Positions 26,847-37,002 of a DNA stretch of 64,000 bases are shown piece by piece. The stretch comes from Shewanella sp. SR44-3. GTDB taxonomy: Bacteria > Pseudomonadota > Gammaproteobacteria > Enterobacterales > Shewanellaceae. The notes below the pieces were generated by a model. That model was not told the DNA's origin, did not search any database, and saw only the letters and a list, made by a program, of their open reading frames with translations. Positions within the stretch are counted from its first letter, which is position 1. Each line of letters starts with the position of its first letter. The DNA is taken from the NCBI RefSeq assembly GCF_014163735.1, contig NZ_JACJDV010000005.1, positions 62,001-126,000 on the forward strand. The letters run 5' to 3'. The position numbers were made by a program, and so were the translations under genes.

Positions 26847-27941
26847 ATGGCTAATAAAACTGTACTGTTTCACAAGCATCTCGAATCAAACGCCAAAATG
26901 GTGGATTTTCACGGCTGGGATATGCCGCTGAACTACGGCTCGCAAATTGAAGAGCACCACGCCGTGCGTCAAGACGCTGGCATGTTTGATGTGTCTCACA
27001 TGACAGTGGTAGATGTAACCGGCCAAGATGCCCGTGACTTCCTACGTAAATTATTAGCCAATGATGTTGCTAAATTGACCGTCCCCGGTAAAGCCCTTTA
27101 CGGCGGCATGCTAGATGAAAACGCTGGCGTTATTGATGATCTCATTACTTATTACCTCAGCGACACCCACTACCGCGTGGTGGTCAATTCGGCCACCCGT
27201 GAAAAAGACTTAGCCTGGATTGCCAAACAGTCAGCGCCTTTTAGCGTCACTATTACAGAGCGCCCTGAACTTGCGATGATCGCAGTACAAGGCCCCAACG
27301 CAAAAGCTAAAGCCGCCACAGTATTTAATGCAGAGCAAAACAGCGCAATAGAAGGCATGAAGCCTTTCTTTGGGGTGCAATCAGGTAACTTATTTATCGC
27401 CACCACAGGCTACACTGGAGAAGCTGGCTACGAAATTACCGTGCCAGAGCAAGACGCCGAAGATTTATGGCAAGCGCTATTGGATGCCGGTGTTAAGCCC
27501 TGCGGCCTTGGTGCCCGCGATACCCTTCGCCTTGAAGCTGGCATGAATCTCTACGGCCTAGACATGGATGAAACCATCAACCCACTAGCGGCCAACATGG
27601 GCTGGACTGTGGCATGGGAGCCAAGTGAGCGTGACTTTATTGGCCGCGCCGCGCTGAGCGAATTAAAAGCCAAAGGCACAGAAAAACTAGTCGGATTGGT
27701 AATGGAAGAAAAGGGCGTTTTACGCCATGATATGCCAGTATTCTTTACCGATAGTGACGGCGTTGAGCAGCAAGGCTATATTACTAGCGGTACGTTTTCG
27801 CCAACATTAGGCTACTCTATTGCCATGGCCCGCGTACCTGCTGGCATTGGCGCTACTGCCGATGTTGAAATGCGCAAAAAGCGCGTCGCCGTGAAAGTGA
27901 TCGCACCTAGCTTTGTGCGCAACGGTAAACAAGCTTTCTAG
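26847..27941 (+). CDS. gcvT: Glycine cleavage system T protein (aminomethyltransferase)
   Basis: 364 residues. It begins [28 protein letters not shown] and contains the conserved [26 protein letters not shown] and [17 protein letters not shown]. It transfers the methylene group from the lipoyl-bound intermediate on GcvH to tetrahydrofolate, releasing ammonia. First gene of gcvT-gcvH-gcvP. AAAGGGATTAAA precedes the ATG. Confidence 0.96.
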   Translation: MANKTVLFHKHLESNAKMVDFHGWDMPLNYGSQIEEHHAVRQDAGMFDVSHMTVVDVTGQDARDFLRKLLANDVAKLTVPGKALYGGMLDENAGVIDDLITYYLSDTHYRVVVNSATREKDLAWIAKQSAPFSVTITERPELAMIAVQGPNAKAKAATVFNAEQNSAIEGMKPFFGVQSGNLFIATTGYTGEAGYEITVPEQDAEDLWQALLDAGVKPCGLGARDTLRLEAGMNLYGLDMDETINPLAANMGWTVAWEPSERDFIGRAALSELKAKGTEKLVGLVMEEKGVLRHDMPVFFTDSDGVEQQGYITSGTFSPTLGYSIAMARVPAGIGATADVEMRKKRVAVKVIAPSFVRNGKQAF

Positions 27942-28012
27942 CTTGGCGTTAAACTAAATTTAATCGATATTTTAAAATTATAAAAAGTACCTGAACTTAA
28001 GGAACAAATACA

Positions 28013-28402
28013 ATGAGCACTATCCCGACAGAACTAAAATTTGCCTCTTCGCACGAATGGGTTCGCAAGGAAGATGACGGTAGCTACACAGTGGGCATTA
28101 CAGAACACGCTCAAGAGCTGTTAGGCGACATGGTATTCGTGGAATTACCAGAAGTGGGTGATTCAGTTAGTGCCGGCGAAGAATGCGCCGTTGCTGAGTC
28201 GGTAAAAGCGGCATCAGACATCTACTCACCTATCTCAGGTGAAGTGGTTGCCGTGAATAGCGCATTAGAAGATTCACCAGAATTAGTGAACAGCGACGCA
28301 TACGGTGACGGCTGGTTCTTCCGCGTTATGCCATCTGATGAATCAGAATTAGATGCGCTGCTTGATGCTGAAGGCTATCAAGAAGTGATTGACGAAGCCT
28401 AA
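28013..28402 (+). CDS. gcvH: Glycine cleavage system H protein
   Basis: 129 residues, standard length. The lipoylated lysine lies in [20 protein letters not shown]. GcvH shuttles the aminomethyl group between GcvP, GcvT and the dihydrolipoyl dehydrogenase. TTAAGGAACA precedes the ATG. It is followed by a strong terminator before gcvP. Confidence 0.97.
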   Translation: MSTIPTELKFASSHEWVRKEDDGSYTVGITEHAQELLGDMVFVELPEVGDSVSAGEECAVAESVKAASDIYSPISGEVVAVNSALEDSPELVNSDAYGDGWFFRVMPSDESELDALLDAEGYQEVIDEA

Positions 28403-28418
28403 TCACATTTGTCTGCAT

Positions 28419-28443
28419 AGAAGCTCCCTTGGGAGCTTCTTTG
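28419..28443 (+). terminator. Terminator inside the gcv operon, between gcvH and gcvP
   Basis: AGAAGCTCCC (28419-28428) and GGGAGCTTCT (28431-28440) form a perfect stem followed by TTT. It lies 16 bases after the gcvH stop, so gcvP would depend on readthrough or its own promoter in the next 170 bases. Confidence 0.75.
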
Positions 28444-28617
28444 CTATTGGCTTTGAGGTATTTAAACGACTGTTTAGGCTGTATGCCTTGCCCAGCGTTT
28501 ATTTAAATATCAGTACTCATTCCGGTCTTTTTCGAGCGCCCAGTGCCCTACATGCCTAGGCGGATACGACTAAGATGCGTACGACTAAGACTGGCAGATT
28601 TGGAACATAAGTTTATC

Positions 28618-31506
28618 ATGACCAAGCAAACACTTACCCAACTAGAGCAGCACGAACTCTTCTTAACTCGCCATATCGGCCCTAATGCCGCACAACAACA
28701 AGAAATGCTGAGTTTTATTGGCGCAGAGTCGTTAGAGGATTTAACCGCGCAAACTGTGCCAGGAAAAATTCGTCTGCCTCAAGATCTCACCATAGGTGAC
28801 TCATGCGGTGAAGCCGAAGGCATAGCTTACATACGCAATATAGCCGATAAAAACAAAGTCTTTAAAAACTATATTGGTATGGGTTATTACGGCGTGCAAG
28901 TGCCGAATGTGATTTTGCGTAACGTGTTTGAAAACCCAGGTTGGTACACAGCTTATACCCCTTATCAGCCAGAAATTGCTCAGGGCCGTTTAGAAGCGAT
29001 TCTTAACTTCCAACAAGTGTCTATGGATTTAACCGGTCTAGACTTAGCCTCTGCTTCTTTATTGGATGAGGCCACCGCTGGCGCCGAAGCCATGGCGCTG
29101 GCAAAACGCGTCTCTAAAGCTAAAAAAGCCAACATCTTCTTCGTTGCCGATGACGTGTTCCCGCAGACCTTAGATGTGGTTAAAACCCGCGCCGAGTGTT
29201 TCGGTTTTGAAGTGGTGGTGGGCCCTGCCGCCGATGCCGTTAACTATGAGCTATTTGGCGCCTTGTTTCAATACTCTAACCGCCATGGTCAAATCACTGA
29301 CTACACTGAGCTTTTTGGCGAACTTCGCGCTAAAAACGTGGTCGTGACAGTGGCCGCTGATTTGATGGCCTTAATGTTACTTAAATCACCAGGCGCCATG
29401 GGCGCAGACGTGGTCTTCGGCAGTGCCCAGCGCTTTGGCGTACCTATGGGTTACGGCGGCCCACACGCGGCATTTTTTGTTGCCCGTGATGAGCACAAGC
29501 GCTCAATGCCTGGGCGCATTATCGGGGTGTCTAAAGACACCCGTGGCAACATGGCACTACGGATGGCAATGCAGACCCGCGAGCAACATATTCGCCGCGA
29601 AAAAGCCAACTCAAACATTTGTACCGCGCAAATTTTATTGGCCAACATGGCCTCGTTCTACGCCGTATTCCATGGTCCACAAGGGCTTAAAACTATCGCG
29701 ACGCGTATTAATCGCCTGACGGATATCTTAGCGGCAGGCCTTAAAGCTAAAGGCTTAAGCCTAGTGAACGACACTTGGTTTGATACCATCAGCATTCACG
29801 GCGCTGACACGGCAGCCATTCAAGCGCGCGCTATCGCGGCTAACATTAACCTGCGTATCGATGCCGATGGCGTGTTCGGTATAAGCCTTGATGAAACCAC
29901 ACTGCGCACTGATATCACGGCTTTGTTTGATGTGATTTTAGGCGCGGGCCATGGCCTAGATGTGGCGGCTATCGATGCCGAGTTGGTGGCGGCTAACAGC
30001 AGCTCAATTCCAGCGGCATTAGTGCGTACAGACGCGGTATTAACTCATCCAACCTTTAATCGCTACCAGAGCGAAACAGAGATGATGCGTTACATCAAGC
30101 GCCTTGAAAACAAAGATTTAGCCTTGAACCATTCGATGATTTCACTGGGTTCATGCACCATGAAGCTAAACGCTGCGGTAGAAATGCTGCCAGTAAGCTG
30201 GCCAGAATTTGCCAACATGCACCCCTTCTGCCCGCTAGATCAAGCACAAGGTTACACTCAGCTAATCAATGAACTGTCTGAATACCTTGTTAAAATTACC
30301 GGATACGATGCCGTGTGTATCCAGCCAAACTCAGGCGCACAGGGCGAGTACGCAGGGCTACTGGCGATTAAGAAATACCACGAGTCTCGCGGCGATGGTC
30401 ACAGGGATATCTGTTTAATCCCCCAATCTGCCCACGGTACCAACCCAGCTTCTGCCCAGCTTGCTGGCATGAAAGTGGTGGTAACCGCCTGTGATAAGCA
30501 AGGTAACGTGGATTTAGATGATTTACGCGCTAAAGCAAGCGAGCTTGCCGATAGCCTGTCATGCATCATGATCACTTATCCTTCGACCCACGGCGTGTAT
30601 GAAGAATCCATCCGCGAAGTGTGTGAAATCGTCCACCAATACGGCGGTCAAGTGTACTTAGATGGCGCGAACATGAATGCTCAGGTAGGTTTAACTTCAC
30701 CTGGCTTTATCGGCGCCGACGTATCCCATTTGAACCTGCACAAGACGTTTGCTATCCCGCACGGCGGCGGTGGTCCAGGCATGGGCCCAATCGGGGTGAA
30801 ATCTCACCTGGCGCCCTTTGTGGCAGGGCACGTAGTCGTCAAGCCTGGGCGCGAAAGCGATAACAACGGCGCAGTATCGGCAGCCCCATACGGCAGTGCC
30901 AGCATATTGCCCATCAGCTGGATGTACATCAAGCTGCTAGGTACCAAAGGCATTAAGCAGTCGACGCAAACCGCGCTATTAAACGCTAACTATGTGATGA
31001 AAAAGCTGTCGGCGCATTACCCAGTCTTGTTTACTGGCCGTAACGATCGCGTCGCTCACGAGTGTATTATCGACTTGCGCCCACTCAAAGAAACCTCAGG
31101 CGTCACTGAGATGGATATCGCCAAGCGCCTTAACGATTATGGCTTCCACGCGCCAACCATGAGTTTCCCAGTGGCTGGTACCTTGATGATAGAGCCAACC
31201 GAGTCTGAATCTAAGGTCGAGCTTGACCGCTTCATCGAGGCCATGGTGTCGATACGCGGCGAAATCGCCAAGGTAGAAGCAGGCGAGTGGCCAGTGGATA
31301 ACAACCCACTGCACAACGCACCGCATACCATGGCGGACATTATGGATGTGGAGTTTGATTCACGTCCTTACAGCCGTGAAGTGGCCGTGTTCCCAAGTGC
31401 TGCGGTGAAAGCTAATAAGTTCTGGCCAACGGTGAATCGCATCGATGATGTGTATGGCGACCGGAATTTAATGTGCTCATGTGCACCTATGGAAGACTAT
31501 CAATAG
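28618..31506 (+). CDS. gcvP: Glycine dehydrogenase (decarboxylating), P protein
   Basis: 962 residues from ATG 28618 ([22 protein letters not shown]); the 25 codons before it do not belong to the family. This is the long single-chain form joining the alpha-like and beta-like halves. The pyridoxal phosphate lysine is in [16 protein letters not shown]; other landmarks are [27 protein letters not shown] (read in parts) and [15 protein letters not shown]. It decarboxylates glycine and loads GcvH. Confidence 0.96.
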   Translation: MTKQTLTQLEQHELFLTRHIGPNAAQQQEMLSFIGAESLEDLTAQTVPGKIRLPQDLTIGDSCGEAEGIAYIRNIADKNKVFKNYIGMGYYGVQVPNVILRNVFENPGWYTAYTPYQPEIAQGRLEAILNFQQVSMDLTGLDLASASLLDEATAGAEAMALAKRVSKAKKANIFFVADDVFPQTLDVVKTRAECFGFEVVVGPAADAVNYELFGALFQYSNRHGQITDYTELFGELRAKNVVVTVAADLMALMLLKSPGAMGADVVFGSAQRFGVPMGYGGPHAAFFVARDEHKRSMPGRIIGVSKDTRGNMALRMAMQTREQHIRREKANSNICTAQILLANMASFYAVFHGPQGLKTIATRINRLTDILAAGLKAKGLSLVNDTWFDTISIHGADTAAIQARAIAANINLRIDADGVFGISLDETTLRTDITALFDVILGAGHGLDVAAIDAELVAANSSSIPAALVRTDAVLTHPTFNRYQSETEMMRYIKRLENKDLALNHSMISLGSCTMKLNAAVEMLPVSWPEFANMHPFCPLDQAQGYTQLINELSEYLVKITGYDAVCIQPNSGAQGEYAGLLAIKKYHESRGDGHRDICLIPQSAHGTNPASAQLAGMKVVVTACDKQGNVDLDDLRAKASELADSLSCIMITYPSTHGVYEESIREVCEIVHQYGGQVYLDGANMNAQVGLTSPGFIGADVSHLNLHKTFAIPHGGGGPGMGPIGVKSHLAPFVAGHVVVKPGRESDNNGAVSAAPYGSASILPISWMYIKLLGTKGIKQSTQTALLNANYVMKKLSAHYPVLFTGRNDRVAHECIIDLRPLKETSGVTEMDIAKRLNDYGFHAPTMSFPVAGTLMIEPTESESKVELDRFIEAMVSIRGEIAKVEAGEWPVDNNPLHNAPHTMADIMDVEFDSRPYSREVAVFPSAAVKANKFWPTVNRIDDVYGDRNLMCSCAPMEDYQ

Positions 31507-31528
31507 TTATAATGGCTACTTGGCCTCG

Positions 31529-31633
31529 ATAATGCGGCGTCAGCCGACACTTTTCTCTGCTCATTGACACCAGTCAACTCCGCGGAGAAAAGCATCGGCT
31601 TCCTTGCCTTCTCATCGGCAGTAACGCCATTAT
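31529..31633. other. Long imperfect palindrome after gcvP
   Basis: AGCCGACACTTTTCTCTGC (31542-31560) pairs with GCGGAGAAAAGCATCGGCT (31582-31600) with three mismatches that are mostly G-U tolerant. A small inner stem TTGAC/GTCAA and an outer stem ATAATG-GCGT/ACGCCATTAT extend it to about 105 bases. It has no T-run. It could be an RNA structure at the gcvP 3' end or a palindromic repeat element. Confidence 0.55.
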
Positions 31634-31674
31634 GTTATGGTTAGCTGCGGTGGTTTTATTGAGTTAAAGCATTA

Positions 31675-31702
31675 AAAAGCGAACCGAAAGGTTCGCTTTT
31701 TT
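31675..31702. terminator. Terminator at the core/accessory boundary
   Basis: AAAAGCGAACC (31675-31685), GAAA tetraloop, GGTTCGCTTTTTT. It terminates gcvP transcripts and, read from the other strand, could also end the KTSC-HerA-SIR2 operon. Confidence 0.85.
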
Positions 31703-31764
31703 GTGGGTAAAATAAAATTTACTTTCCCAGATGTAAAAGAGTAGTTAATAGCCCTTCATAAACG

Positions 31765-31971
31765 TTAAACTTTAGAACAAGTGAATGAATTTTTAATATT
31801 TTGATGATGGTAAGAACCTATCGAACTTGCGTTCATTAATCCTTCATATATGTCGTGTGGTACACCATAGTACTGATACATTCCACTTCGAAACTCTACC
31901 TCAAGGGTTGATGTATTTCTGTCGTAACCAACAGATACTAAATTACTTGAAATAACGGCCTGTCTTTCCAT
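31765..31971 (-). CDS. KTSC domain protein
   Basis: 68 residues from ATG 31971, which has GGAGAG seven bases upstream; the ATG at 31983 has none. It is a single KTSC domain: SSNLVSVGYDRNTSTLEVEFRSG, YQYYGVPHDIYEGL, MNASSIGSYHHQNIKNSFTCSKV, covering almost the full length. KTSC occurs alone or fused to lysyl-tRNA synthetase and other proteins; its role is unknown. It lies 21 bases after the HerA stop on the same strand with its own ribosome binding site, so it is the third gene of the SIR2-HerA operon. Whether it takes part in defence is inference. Confidence 0.82.
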   Translation of the reverse strand: MERQAVISSNLVSVGYDRNTSTLEVEFRSGMYQYYGVPHDIYEGLMNASSIGSYHHQNIKNSFTCSKV

Positions 31972-31992
31972 AGTACTCTCCATAATAAATGG

Positions 31993-33774
31993 TTAATTAA
32001 CTTCAGTTAAACCCTGTTGTCGCCATGATGCAACTAAGTCTTTAAAATCATGATCCAGCCTATCTTTAGACCAGTTTTTAGAAACTTTAGGATCGTGGCT
32101 ATTAGGGAATTGCCCTTCTTGCGGTATTCTAAATTTAAACCTCATTGGTAATTTTGCCGCTTCTCCAGTTACTATTGCTTCGCCAGTCCTTAAAATAGGG
32201 AGTGAATCTACTATTCCAGATAAACTGTCTGACATCGCTGACTTAACTCTTGCTCTATCAGTAGCATTGCTGATTCGAAGCGAAAATAGCGTTCCGCATT
32301 GAGATAAAATGGTTTCATCAATTTCAGAGGGTCTTTGGCTTATTAGCATAGAACCAACACCGAATTTTCTACCTTCTTTTGCTATCCTTCTTACCATAGA
32401 TTTAGATAAACCAGAGCTGTCAGAAGAGAGATAACGATGAGCCTCTTCCATAACAAGTAATAGTGGATTTGTTTTCATGCCTTCATCTAAATTTTTACTC
32501 CAAATGGCAGCTTCAAATAATATGTCTAGCATGGAGCCAAGTAAGAGATCTAATCGTTCAGAAGGCATGCCTGAAAGATCTAAGATTGTTATAGGCTTGT
32601 TGTTTCCTATCCAGTTTTGTATCAGTTTTGGCAAATCACTTTTAATTTCATACTCGATATTTGGAGTCCAACCTCCAGGAGTTAGAAAGAATGAGTATTG
32701 ACTATCAAAAAGCTTTGAACGCATGTTGTCTAAGCTTTTTTTCCATTTGTTATCACCACCCTTCTTAACAAAATTATCATTACTTGTACTTGCTGGCCGA
32801 AAGCGAGGTGCGATGAGTTTGTTGGCGTCACCTTCCCCATCTGCAGTATATGCAGGTGTCTCCATTTCTTTTTCATTCCAATTGACACTGTCAAAATGAT
32901 ATAGGTCATACCAAATTTTATTTAAACTAAAAGGTATTGGAGTGTAGGGCGTTATTTTATTAGTATCTAAATTAAGACCTTTGTTTTTATTGGCAAATGC
33001 TATTTTTTCATCTACGATAAAATCCATGAATTTACTTTTTAGATCTGCGCTTGGATTACATAGGAAATCAATTAAACTTTCAGGGGAAACACACCAGTAT
33101 GGGATATATAAATTTTCAGTCCCTGGTTCAGCATTAATAGAAAATACATCAGCAATATCACCCAAAGCTGAAGAGTATTCACCATGCAAGTCAAATAGGA
33201 CTATTCTTGCCGATGGCATTAAAATGTCTTGTGTGTGTGAGGTGACAATTGCTCTTAAAAGACTCGCAACGCTTGTTGATTTCCCTGAACCGGTTGAACC
33301 TAAAACAGCACTATGCTTGTTCACTAAATTATCGAGATCAATACTTACATTAATACTGTCAGAACTAGATAATTTCCCTATGATTATTTGACCTTCGTTT
33401 TCTGAACCATAAATATTTTTTAAATCTTGTTCAGTTACAAGGTGAACTTCTTCTGATATAGAGGGGAACTGGCTGATTCCACGCTCAAAATCACAGCCAA
33501 TAGCCTCTCCAACTAGTTCGATTTTAATTTGCCTGTTTGAAATAAACTTATTAGAGTTATTTGTATCGACAGAATTCTCAGAAGTTTCAGATATTATTCC
33601 AAAAAGATTGTTATAACCTTGCGGAATTCTAACAAAGCTTCCAACTTGTCCTATTCTGTGTGTTTTACCTTCAATTACTAGTAAGCCAGAAACTACTTGG
33701 GGAGTAAGTTCTACGAAGATTGAAGCCCCTGAAACAGATATGATTTTCCCTAGATATGTTGGAAGCTTATTCAT
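31993..33774 (-). CDS. HerA-type ATPase of a SIR2-HerA defence module
   Basis: 593 residues from ATG 33774, with GAAGGAAG upstream and an 8-base overlap with the SIR2 stop. The N-terminal HAS-barrel (about residues 1-110: LGKIISVSGASIFVEL) precedes a RecA-like motor with Walker A GSTGSGKST (159-167), FDLHGEYS, Walker B LLVMEEAHRYL and the C-terminal GRKFGVGSMLISQRPSEID, with arginines suited to a hexamer. HerA proteins form hexameric DNA translocases. Coupling to the SIR2 gene shows the anti-phage role. The gene is more AT-rich than the gcv genes next to it, suggesting transfer. Confidence 0.9.
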   Translation of the reverse strand: MNKLPTYLGKIISVSGASIFVELTPQVVSGLLVIEGKTHRIGQVGSFVRIPQGYNNLFGIISETSENSVDTNNSNKFISNRQIKIELVGEAIGCDFERGISQFPSISEEVHLVTEQDLKNIYGSENEGQIIIGKLSSSDSINVSIDLDNLVNKHSAVLGSTGSGKSTSVASLLRAIVTSHTQDILMPSARIVLFDLHGEYSSALGDIADVFSINAEPGTENLYIPYWCVSPESLIDFLCNPSADLKSKFMDFIVDEKIAFANKNKGLNLDTNKITPYTPIPFSLNKIWYDLYHFDSVNWNEKEMETPAYTADGEGDANKLIAPRFRPASTSNDNFVKKGGDNKWKKSLDNMRSKLFDSQYSFFLTPGGWTPNIEYEIKSDLPKLIQNWIGNNKPITILDLSGMPSERLDLLLGSMLDILFEAAIWSKNLDEGMKTNPLLLVMEEAHRYLSSDSSGLSKSMVRRIAKEGRKFGVGSMLISQRPSEIDETILSQCGTLFSLRISNATDRARVKSAMSDSLSGIVDSLPILRTGEAIVTGEAAKLPMRFKFRIPQEGQFPNSHDPKVSKNWSKDRLDHDFKDLVASWRQQGLTEVN

Positions 33775-34969
33775 TGTTACTTCCTTCGTTATTATCATTC
33801 GTCATCTTTTCTGGAGTCTTTGATAATGACCCTCCTGAACTAGCAAGAAATTTTGCGAAAGTCACAAAATCACCAAGTTTGAATTTATTAGACTCTGCAG
33901 ACCAATATTCACTTCTGATTACTTCCCAGTTTTTACTTGGTGGCTCCCCTATAACCCATGGTGCTTTTACTCCATTAATTACTGCACCATCAGCGCAATA
34001 AACACTAATGTTTGGGGTTCTCATTGCAGCTTTTGTAGCAAATATTTCTTCTTCTAATTTTTTATATTGAAAGGCTAAAATGGCAGAGGATCTATTTTCT
34101 GATAAACACTCATCGAGTTTTGCTGTGATATGAGCATCTGCAAATGAGAAGCCTGCAGTAAGAAGTAATGTGTCAGGTTCAAGGAGAAAGTTCTTTAACC
34201 GGTCAAATAAAGAAGAAAATGGAGCTGACTGTGTTTGATCATATTTTATATGTGAAGGGTAAACCATTGTACCTTCTGCTTCACTACTTCCTCTAACAAC
34301 CTCACCTTTATCATTTCTAGACCAGTTTATAGAGCCATGAAGTTTCCATAGTCGAATCCATTTTGCGGGAAGATCATTGCTTGAAATACTAGAAGGATCA
34401 AAAAATGCGTTTCTAGATCCTGAAAATCCATCAAAATATGGAGTTCGAACTCTTTCCATTGCTTCTTCTAAAAGAAGGTCATAATTTGTAGTGAAAACTT
34501 CAACTGCACAATCTCTATTAATACCATTTATCCATGAAACTAAATGACTATATGGATTTTCATATTCTGGTAATTGCTTGTTAACAACTTCTTTTATTAT
34601 CCTACATATCTTTAGAGAAAGTTGTTCGTAACCGATAGAATCAAGGTTGTGAACCTTAAAGTTACCAATAACCTCACTTAATGATCGCACTCGTGAAAGT
34701 ATAAGTTCAATGTTTCTATTTCCAAGTTCAGCAGATAAAGCATCAAAAGCAAGTTTTTCTATTTTATCATCAAGACCGTTGTAAACTATATTTGTTAAAC
34801 CAGCTATGTCTGGAATTAAAGAAATATGTTCATTTGAAACTTTGGATATATTAATGCTTACTGGTGCACCAGCACCGATAAGTATTCCAATCTTCTTTTT
34901 ACTATGTGTTAGTAGATGTCGAAAATCGTACATGTATTGATCAGGATTGTGAACTGATGATGTTGGCAT
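33767..34969 (-). CDS. SIR2-like NADase of a SIR2-HerA defence module
   Basis: 400 residues from ATG 34969; AAAGGA lies about 11 bases upstream, and the ATG at 34996 has no site. The SIR2 fold is shown by the NAD loop GILIGAGAPVS (about 28-38), VFTTNYDLLLEEA (about 158-170) and the catalytic His in LHGSINW (His211). In studied SIR2-HerA systems SIR2 degrades NAD+ on phage infection when complexed with HerA, stopping the cell. No transmembrane helix or signal. First gene of the SIR2-HerA-KTSC operon. Low GC and AT-rich codons set it apart from core genes. Confidence 0.88.
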   Translation of the reverse strand: MPTSSVHNPDQYMYDFRHLLTHSKKKIGILIGAGAPVSINISKVSNEHISLIPDIAGLTNIVYNGLDDKIEKLAFDALSAELGNRNIELILSRVRSLSEVIGNFKVHNLDSIGYEQLSLKICRIIKEVVNKQLPEYENPYSHLVSWINGINRDCAVEVFTTNYDLLLEEAMERVRTPYFDGFSGSRNAFFDPSSISSNDLPAKWIRLWKLHGSINWSRNDKGEVVRGSSEAEGTMVYPSHIKYDQTQSAPFSSLFDRLKNFLLEPDTLLLTAGFSFADAHITAKLDECLSENRSSAILAFQYKKLEEEIFATKAAMRTPNISVYCADGAVINGVKAPWVIGEPPSKNWEVIRSEYWSAESNKFKLGDFVTFAKFLASSGGSLSKTPEKMTNDNNEGSNNE

Positions 34970-35010
34970 ATTTATTAAATCCTTTATCAAGGTCATGTAA
35001 TAGATCAGGG

Positions 35011-35107
35011 GTTAACGGTGCCAGCCAGCGTTAATTCTTGTCGTATTTGTTGTTGAAAAAAGCGTTCGATTGGCTGGATCGGTTAACGGTGCCACCCAGC
35101 GTAAAAT
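35011..35107. repeat. Two copies of a dispersed TTAACG motif
   Basis: GGTTAACGGTGCCAGCCAGCG (35010-35030) continues to TTAATTC, and GGTTAACGGTGCCACCCAGCG (35081-35101) continues to TAAAATT. Each is an imperfect palindrome; relatives occur at 35518, 38836, 39440 and 39478. They lie just upstream of the SIR2 gene. Confidence 0.6.
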
Positions 35108-35351
35108 TTTGTTGTGGCGTTAAGCCGATTGTGGGCATGCCGATAACTTGCTGCTTTCGCGCTGATGAACTCACAGTGTTAACCGTGCCTGCCATTGCTA
35201 CTACCAGTGCGGCTGATACAAGTGCCATCGCTAGGGGGGGCAGTAATACAAGTGCAATAGCTAATACAACTGACGGTACCTCGGGTAGCGATGGGGCTGC
35301 AAGCGATAGCGCTATGGGGAGTGGTGCTAAAAGTAGGGTTATCATGTTCAT
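35031..35351 (-). other. Doubtful open frame, possible small membrane protein or relic
   Basis: The minus strand is open from about 35411 (TTG) or 35351 (ATG, MNMITLLLAPLPIAL) to a stop at 35031. It would encode two hydrophobic segments (about residues 1-20 and 28-55) and a polar tail ending in the repeat motifs. The plus strand is open over the same interval (35038-35403) with a Ser/Thr/Gly/Ala-rich product. Neither start has a good ribosome binding site. It may be a real small membrane protein, a decayed gene, or chance. Confidence 0.25.
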
Positions 35352-35411
35352 CCTTGAAGGCAATGTGAGCCAACGCGCTATATCTTTGGCTGTTAACCTG
35401 TAGAGCTTCAA

Positions 35412-35816
35412 CCAGCTAAGCGCTAATCTCTTATGGCAAAAAGTTTCGTTCTAAATCCATGAATGCGTAGATAATATACTCTCAGTTTTGAAAAAATGTA
35501 AGCCTTTATTGCCCCCTTTTTAACGCTGCTAGCCAGACTCATAGAAGATAACCCGCTTTCCAGCTTGGCATAAATTCTGGACAGGCTTTAACGAGGGTGA
35601 GCTTATGCCGTGCCGTAGAAGAAGTCGGGTGGGTGTTGAACTTTTGGTTTTAACATCAGGCCTATGTACCATTGCTGTAGCCTGTAGCCCTGTAGTGCGT
35701 AGAAATTAATGGTGCACCTAATACAAATTATGATGGTTCACAAAGACCTCGTGACTTATTTTGAAGAAAGCGACCTCGTGGATCGCTTTTTAGTTGAGTT
35801 TTAAAGTCAGGCAGTT
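35412..35816. other. Gene-free accessory DNA
   Basis: About 400 bases with no credible gene. It holds one copy of the dispersed motif, TTTAACGCTGCTAGCCA at 35519-35535, identical over 17 bases to the copy at 38836, and a weak bidirectional hairpin AAAGCGA/TCGCTTT (35767-35789) that may end the lipoprotein gene. Confidence 0.45.
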
Positions 35817-36638
35817 TTATTCAGTGGGTGAATCTACGCCTTGAAGAATGAGTGATTTTAAGCGTTCGTTCATTTCTGCAAGAGCCTTTAGATGTTCTTC
35901 TTGTACGTTAGGATTAAGTGCGAGTCTTTGCTCCTGCACTAACATGTTGGCATTGAATGACTCAATGTTACTTTCTAGTTGTTTCTGTTTGTAGAGGATT
36001 TCTTGTGAAGATAACTTACGTTGCTCTAACGCTTTTGTTATTTCAACTAACCCTGCCATTAATGAGCATTGTGAGTGATACTTTTGAATATCAATTAAGG
36101 CCAGCTGAACCGTGTATGGTGAATCACTATCAGTTAAGAGTTTTCGCTCAATAGCTGCTAATGATTTGACTCTACCGACATCCATTGCTCTTACAATCGT
36201 TGTGCCCATGGCATTGGCGTAGATTTCTTCATTCGTTATTGATTGAATACCTGTGACAGCGGTTGCCGCCGCCGCCAGTTCTGCAGTTGTTTGAGCGTGA
36301 CTAATAACGGCAGCGGTTCCAGTCAATAACATAGATAAACTACCCATACCTACATTCCAAGCATTGCCATTGCTAATAATCGTTGCCTGATGTTGGGTGC
36401 ATTTTTTATCTGAACTTAATATGGCTTGAGCGATAAAGGCTTTTCGTAGTTTTTCATCAGCATTAAGTGTGGTTATATCTTGGATGGTTAATGTAATTTC
36501 GCCATCAGGATTAAAATAGGGGATGGTGTTACCTTTATCTTTATTATCGGCGATAAGTGGATCAGGAAGGTAAGTCTTTGCGATCGTGCCACATCCTTGG
36601 ATCAGAGTCACTATTACAAAAAACAGTAGTTTATTCAT
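35817..36638 (-). CDS. Lipoprotein of unknown function with coiled coil
   Basis: 273 residues. The signal peptide MNKLLFFVIVTLIQGC ends in a lipobox (IQGC), so Cys16 should be lipidated. A central small-residue segment (MGSLSMLLTGTAAVISHAQTT and following) may insert in or lie on the membrane. The last 80 residues are a predicted coiled coil rich in Lys, Gln and Glu (ALEQRKLSSQEILYKQKQLE). AAGGATATAGT precedes the ATG. The family is not recognised. Confidence 0.7.
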   Translation of the reverse strand: MNKLLFFVIVTLIQGCGTIAKTYLPDPLIADNKDKGNTIPYFNPDGEITLTIQDITTLNADEKLRKAFIAQAILSSDKKCTQHQATIISNGNAWNVGMGSLSMLLTGTAAVISHAQTTAELAAAATAVTGIQSITNEEIYANAMGTTIVRAMDVGRVKSLAAIERKLLTDSDSPYTVQLALIDIQKYHSQCSLMAGLVEITKALEQRKLSSQEILYKQKQLESNIESFNANMLVQEQRLALNPNVQEEHLKALAEMNERLKSLILQGVDSPTE

Positions 36639-36661
36639 ACTATATCCTTATATTTTAAACG

Positions 36662-36682
36662 CCGCTGTCGAGCGGTTTTTTT
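36662..36682 (+). terminator. Plus-strand terminator in the accessory region
   Basis: CCGCT-GTCG-AGCGG followed by seven T. It faces plus-strand transcription although the nearest recognised genes are on the minus strand, so it may be a relic. Confidence 0.65.
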
Positions 36683-36729
36683 GTACATCATCAGTATTAA
36701 ATTTAGTCTAAAAAAGCCGGATACAGGAA

Positions 36730-36942
36730 TCATCGATTAGTATTAAAGTTTGTTTTTAAACTGTAATGAAAAAGCGAACTCATTAGTTCGCTTTTCTTGT
36801 GGGCGAAGGGTTTCACAGGTCCTATTGTGCTAAAACTGTCATCATTGCTTATTGACCTACGCAGCCAGCCATTGTGAAATCTTGCTTTGGTGCTATTGGT
36901 GCTATTGGTGCTATTGGCGTTGTTGATGTTGGAGTCTTGCAT
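36730..36942 (-). CDS. Doubtful 70-residue open frame
   Basis: ATG 36942 has a strong AGGAGA ribosome binding site eight bases upstream, which argues for translation. The N terminus contains NSTNSTNST from a 9-bp repeat (GGTGCTATT, about 36893-36921). Against it, a bidirectional terminator-like hairpin AAAGCGAACT/AGTTCGCTTT (36771-36794) lies inside the frame. The rest shows no domain. It could be a leader or small gene whose 3' end has been altered. Confidence 0.3.
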   Translation of the reverse strand: MQDSNINNANSTNSTNSTKARFHNGWLRRSISNDDSFSTIGPVKPFAHKKSELMSSLFHYSLKTNFNTNR

Positions 36943-37002
36943 GTCACTGTCTCCTAGTGGCTAGATACGGAACTAAACGCTTTTATGTCATAGTCAAAAA
37001 AC

